Below, piece by piece: positions 61,734-64,000 of a stretch of 64,000 nt of DNA. Every line of letters begins with the position of its first letter. Positions within the stretch are counted from its first letter, which is position 1. A program made the translations under genes and the position numbers. Source of the stretch: Georgenia sp. TF02-10 (GTDB taxonomy: Bacteria; Actinomycetota; Actinomycetes; Actinomycetales; Actinomycetaceae). The notes below the pieces were generated by a model. It was not told the DNA's origin, made no database searches, and saw only the letters and a program-made list of their open reading frames with translations. The stretch covers positions 1,240,001-1,304,000 of the forward strand of contig NZ_CP094289.1 of NCBI RefSeq assembly GCF_022759505.1, read 5' to 3'.

Positions 61734-62753
61734 CTAGACGAAGCGGCGGACCACCGCCCAGTACCCCTGCAGCACCGTCTGCAGCGGCAGCGCCGCCGCG
61801 GGCAGCGGCATCTGGGCCGCGTCGAACGAGGTGGTCAGCAGCGGCACGAGGGACCGCATCGGGACCTGGCGGGCGGCCTGCACCGCGCGCCGGCGCCGGC
61901 GGACCCAGCCGAGGTGCCCGGCCACCCACGCCCAGCCACGAAGCTTCTGCCGGGCCCACCCCTGCCGCCAGGACACCGCGAGGATGGCCAGCTCGAACGC
62001 CACGAGCGGCAGGGCGAGCGCGAGCAGCATCCGCCGGGAGTAGGTGGTCAGCACGAGCAGCAGACGGTTCCGCTCGAGGAGGTACATCTTCAGCGGCGAG
62101 CGGCCGAACTCGTAGTGGTGCCGCGCCCGCGCCGCGGCGAGCACCTCCACCCGGAGCCCCTGCTGCCAGCACCGCCAGCCCAGGTCCAGGTCCTCCAGGT
62201 AGGCGAAGAGCTCGGCCGGGAACCCGCCGAGCAGGTCCCAGACCTCCCGGCGCATGGCCAGGCAGGCGCCGCTCGCCGACGCCACCGACGCCCGCTCCGG
62301 GATCGCGCTGACGGGCTCGCCCATCCGCCCCGCCCAGCTCAGGCCCAGGACGTGCAGCGGGTTGCCCGCCGAGTTCACCGTGCCGGGGTCGTCGGCGAGC
62401 ACGACGAGCGCGCCGACGATCCCCACCGCGGGGTCGGCCGCGCGGCGGACCAGCCGGGCCAGGCAGTCCGGGGCGACGACGGCGTCGGAGTTGACCAGGG
62501 CGACCACCGGGGCCCGGCTCTCGGCCACCCCGAGGTTGACCCCGCCGGTGAAGCCCAGGTTCCGGCCGGGGCGCAGCACCCGCACCCCCGGCCGGTCCGT
62601 CACGACGGCGACGGCGTCGCTGGTGCAGCCGTTGTCCACCAGGACGACCTCGAGGCTGGGCCCGGTCGAGGCCAGCACCGCGTCGACCGCGTCGACGAGC
62701 CATTCCTCCGCGCCGTAGGCGAGCATGACGACGCTCAGATCGGGACCGGTCAT
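61734..62753 (-). CDS. GT2 glycosyltransferase
   Basis: 339 aa, ATG at 62753 overlapping the stop of the upstream flippase gene (ATGA). GT-A: DLSVVMLAYGAEEWLVDAVDAVL, LEVVLVDNGCTSDAV, NLGFTGGVNLGVAESRAPVVALVNSDAVVAPD (read as two adjacent blocks, NSD as metal site), SASGACLAMRREVWDLLGGFPAELFAYLEDLDLGWR (again two blocks). This is the WbbL-like FAYLEDLDLGWR layout. A membrane-associated tail follows (MYLLERNRLLLVLTTYSRR, LALPLVAFELAILAVSW). Rhamnosyl or related transfer is likely; pairing with the flippase suggests a repeat-unit pathway. Confidence 0.86.
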   Translation of the reverse strand: MTGPDLSVVMLAYGAEEWLVDAVDAVLASTGPSLEVVLVDNGCTSDAVAVVTDRPGVRVLRPGRNLGFTGGVNLGVAESRAPVVALVNSDAVVAPDCLARLVRRAADPAVGIVGALVVLADDPGTVNSAGNPLHVLGLSWAGRMGEPVSAIPERASVASASGACLAMRREVWDLLGGFPAELFAYLEDLDLGWRCWQQGLRVEVLAAARARHHYEFGRSPLKMYLLERNRLLLVLTTYSRRMLLALALPLVAFELAILAVSWRQGWARQKLRGWAWVAGHLGWVRRRRRAVQAARQVPMRSLVPLLTTSFDAAQMPLPAAALPLQTVLQGYWAVVRRFV

Positions 62754-64000
62754 GGTGCCTCCTCGGTCGGGGTGAGGCCGCGCGCCCAGGCGCGGACGGT
62801 GCGGGCGAGCACCGCGAGGTGGACGGCCAGCGCCACGGCCGCGCCGGCGCACAGCGCGACGGCGACGGCGGTCGTCGTCGGCAGCGGCAGGGCGAGGGCG
62901 GCCGCGGTGGCGAGGATGCCGACGGACCAGCCGACGGCGACCGGCACGTCGGCGCGGTGGGCGAGCAGGCCCTGCGCGGCCAGCTGGGCGAGCATGAACA
63001 GCCCGCCGGAGACGGCGATGAGGTTGAGGTCCAGTGCCGCGACGGTGAAGCCCGGGCCGTAGATCAGGTGCATCAGCCACCGGCCCAGGACCGCGATGCC
63101 GACCACGCCGGCGGCGGCGAGACCGGCGGTGATCGCGGCGGCGCGGGCGGTCGCGCGGCGCAGCTCGGCCACCTTGCCGCCGGCCACGAGCGCGGCGAGG
63201 GTGGGCAGGAAGACGGCCTGGACGGCGGCGAAGACGAACAGCGGGATCCGCCCGATGGTCACCGCCGCGACGAACCGGCCGGTCTGCCCCTGCTCGGCGG
63301 CGGTGGAGACGAGGGCGATCGCCAGCGGGCCGGCGTTGGCCAGCAGCTGGCTGGTCAGCGAGGTCGCCACGAGCGCCGCCATGGACTGGCCGGCGCCGCC
63401 CGCGGGGTCCGACTGCCGCCACTGCCGGAGCAGAACGGGCGGGAACGTCACGACCGTGGCCACCAGCGGGCTGAGCACCAGCACGGCGGCGTAGGTCTCC
63501 ACGCTGGCCCCGGGGAGCAGCGCGACGACCGCCGTGAGGGCGATGCGCAGGCCCCCGTCGACCGCGAGCTGGGCGCCGTACCGGCCGAAGTGCCCCGTCC
63601 CCGCGAGCAGGCCGCGGGCGAGGTACTCCAGCGCCTGGGCGGCGAGGGCGAGGACGAGCAGGACCAGCAGCCCGCGACGCCCACCGAGGAAGGTGGTGGC
63701 GATCGGGTCCGCGGCGAGCAGGGCGAGGACGGCGAGGAGGGCGACGGACCCCCCGGCGTAGCGCAGCACCGACCGCAGGGAGGGTCGGCCCGGGTGGTGG
63801 GCGGCGAACTGCGCGACCCGCCGGCTCGTCTCCTGCTCCAGCGGCATGAACAGGCCGATGCCGACGCCGTTGAGGATCGTCCAGGCCACCGCGAGCGGCG
63901 CCTGGACGGCCGGGCCGAGGTCTCGGCCGGACAGCGCCAGGAAGACGAACCCGGACAGGCCGAAGATGACCAGCCCGGCCCCCACCTGCAGGGTCCGGGC
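62750..64000 (-). CDS. Wzx/MurJ-type polysaccharide flippase, 5' end outside window
   Basis: At least 416 aa are visible; the frame is open to the right edge (ARTLQVGAG before the first possible GTG at 63985), so the gene begins beyond it. There are about 11-12 hydrophobic helices with few charged residues: FGLSGFVFLALSG, PLAVAWTILNGVGIGLFMPLEQE, LAAQALEYLARGLLAGTGHFGRYG, TSLTSQLLANAGPLAIALV, FVFAAVQAVFLPTLAALVAGG and LIAVSGGLFMLAQLAAQGLLAHR. The pattern is that of the MOP superfamily (Wzx, MurJ), which flips undecaprenyl-PP-linked repeat units. Coupled by ATGA to a GT2 gene. No Wzy-type polymerase is recognised in the window. Confidence 0.82.
   Translation of the reverse strand, partial: ARTLQVGAGLVIFGLSGFVFLALSGRDLGPAVQAPLAVAWTILNGVGIGLFMPLEQETSRRVAQFAAHHPGRPSLRSVLRYAGGSVALLAVLALLAADPIATTFLGGRRGLLVLLVLALAAQALEYLARGLLAGTGHFGRYGAQLAVDGGLRIALTAVVALLPGASVETYAAVLVLSPLVATVVTFPPVLLRQWRQSDPAGGAGQSMAALVATSLTSQLLANAGPLAIALVSTAAEQGQTGRFVAAVTIGRIPLFVFAAVQAVFLPTLAALVAGGKVAELRRATARAAAITAGLAAAGVVGIAVLGRWLMHLIYGPGFTVAALDLNLIAVSGGLFMLAQLAAQGLLAHRADVPVAVGWSVGILATAAALALPLPTTTAVAVALCAGAAVALAVHLAVLARTVRAWARGLTPTEEAP

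Overview
The window is very G+C rich, makes heavy use of GTG starts and GTGA/ATGA start-stop overlaps, and carries LytR-CpsA-Psr (LCP) ligases, cell-wall-binding-repeat-2 (CWB2) proteins and an actinobacterial style of leaderless promoter (TAnnnT 6-7 nt before ATG/GTG). This suggests an Actinomycetota chromosome, plausibly Micrococcales (Cellulomonas/Georgenia-like); the genus is an inference. I see no tRNA, rRNA, CRISPR array, IS element or phage gene. Almost the whole window is one large cell-surface glycan locus with a small flank of other genes.

Layout. 1-4220: two GH43-type glycosidases and a membrane acyltransferase. 4221-5341: intergenic region, orphan Phd/YefM-type antitoxin and a CoA-binding protein. 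5433-9626: two LCP ligases and a polyprenyl-phosphate-sugar-synthase-like GT2 with its DUF2304 partner. 9783-12562: three sugar-nucleotide enzymes (acetyltransferase, DegT aminotransferase, Gfo/Idh/MocA dehydrogenase). 12746-26844: acyltransferase, GT4 and GT2 glycosyltransferases, a PglK/MsbA-like ABC flippase and a WbpI-like UDP-sugar 2-epimerase. 26973-32547: a secreted amidase with CWB2 repeats and two tandem-duplicated secreted proteins made only of CWB2 repeats, with their own promoters and terminators. 32799-36156: WbpA-like dehydrogenase, WbbL-like rhamnosyltransferase and a frameshifted rmlB. 36576-47255: frameshifted DUF6541 membrane protein, Wzm/Wzt exporter, and glycosyltransferases including a coiled-coil/GT2 pair and a double GT-B protein. 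47252-57856: YfhO-like, two GT-C/DUF2142-like and one LPG-synthase-TM-like membrane protein, plus GT2 and GT4 enzymes. 57847-61699: GT2, rmlC, rmlD and a second GT2/DUF2304 pair. 61734-64000: GT2 and a Wzx/MurJ-type flippase cut by the window edge.

How it may work (inference). RmlB, C and D make dTDP-L-rhamnose. Five scattered enzymes resemble the full WbpA-B-E-D-I route to UDP-ManNAc3NAcA. A WbbL-like enzyme could add rhamnose to a GlcNAc-PP-lipid, many GTs extend the chain, and Wzm/Wzt exports it. Polyprenyl-P-sugar synthases (GT2/DUF2304) would feed outside-acting GT-C membrane enzymes. LCP proteins would ligate the polymer to peptidoglycan, and the secreted CWB2 proteins encoded in the middle of the locus may bind it. 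No initiating sugar-1-phosphate transferase and no rmlA lie in the window.

Sequence quality: rmlB, the DUF6541 gene and one GT4 gene have broken frames, which could be real lesions or assembly errors.
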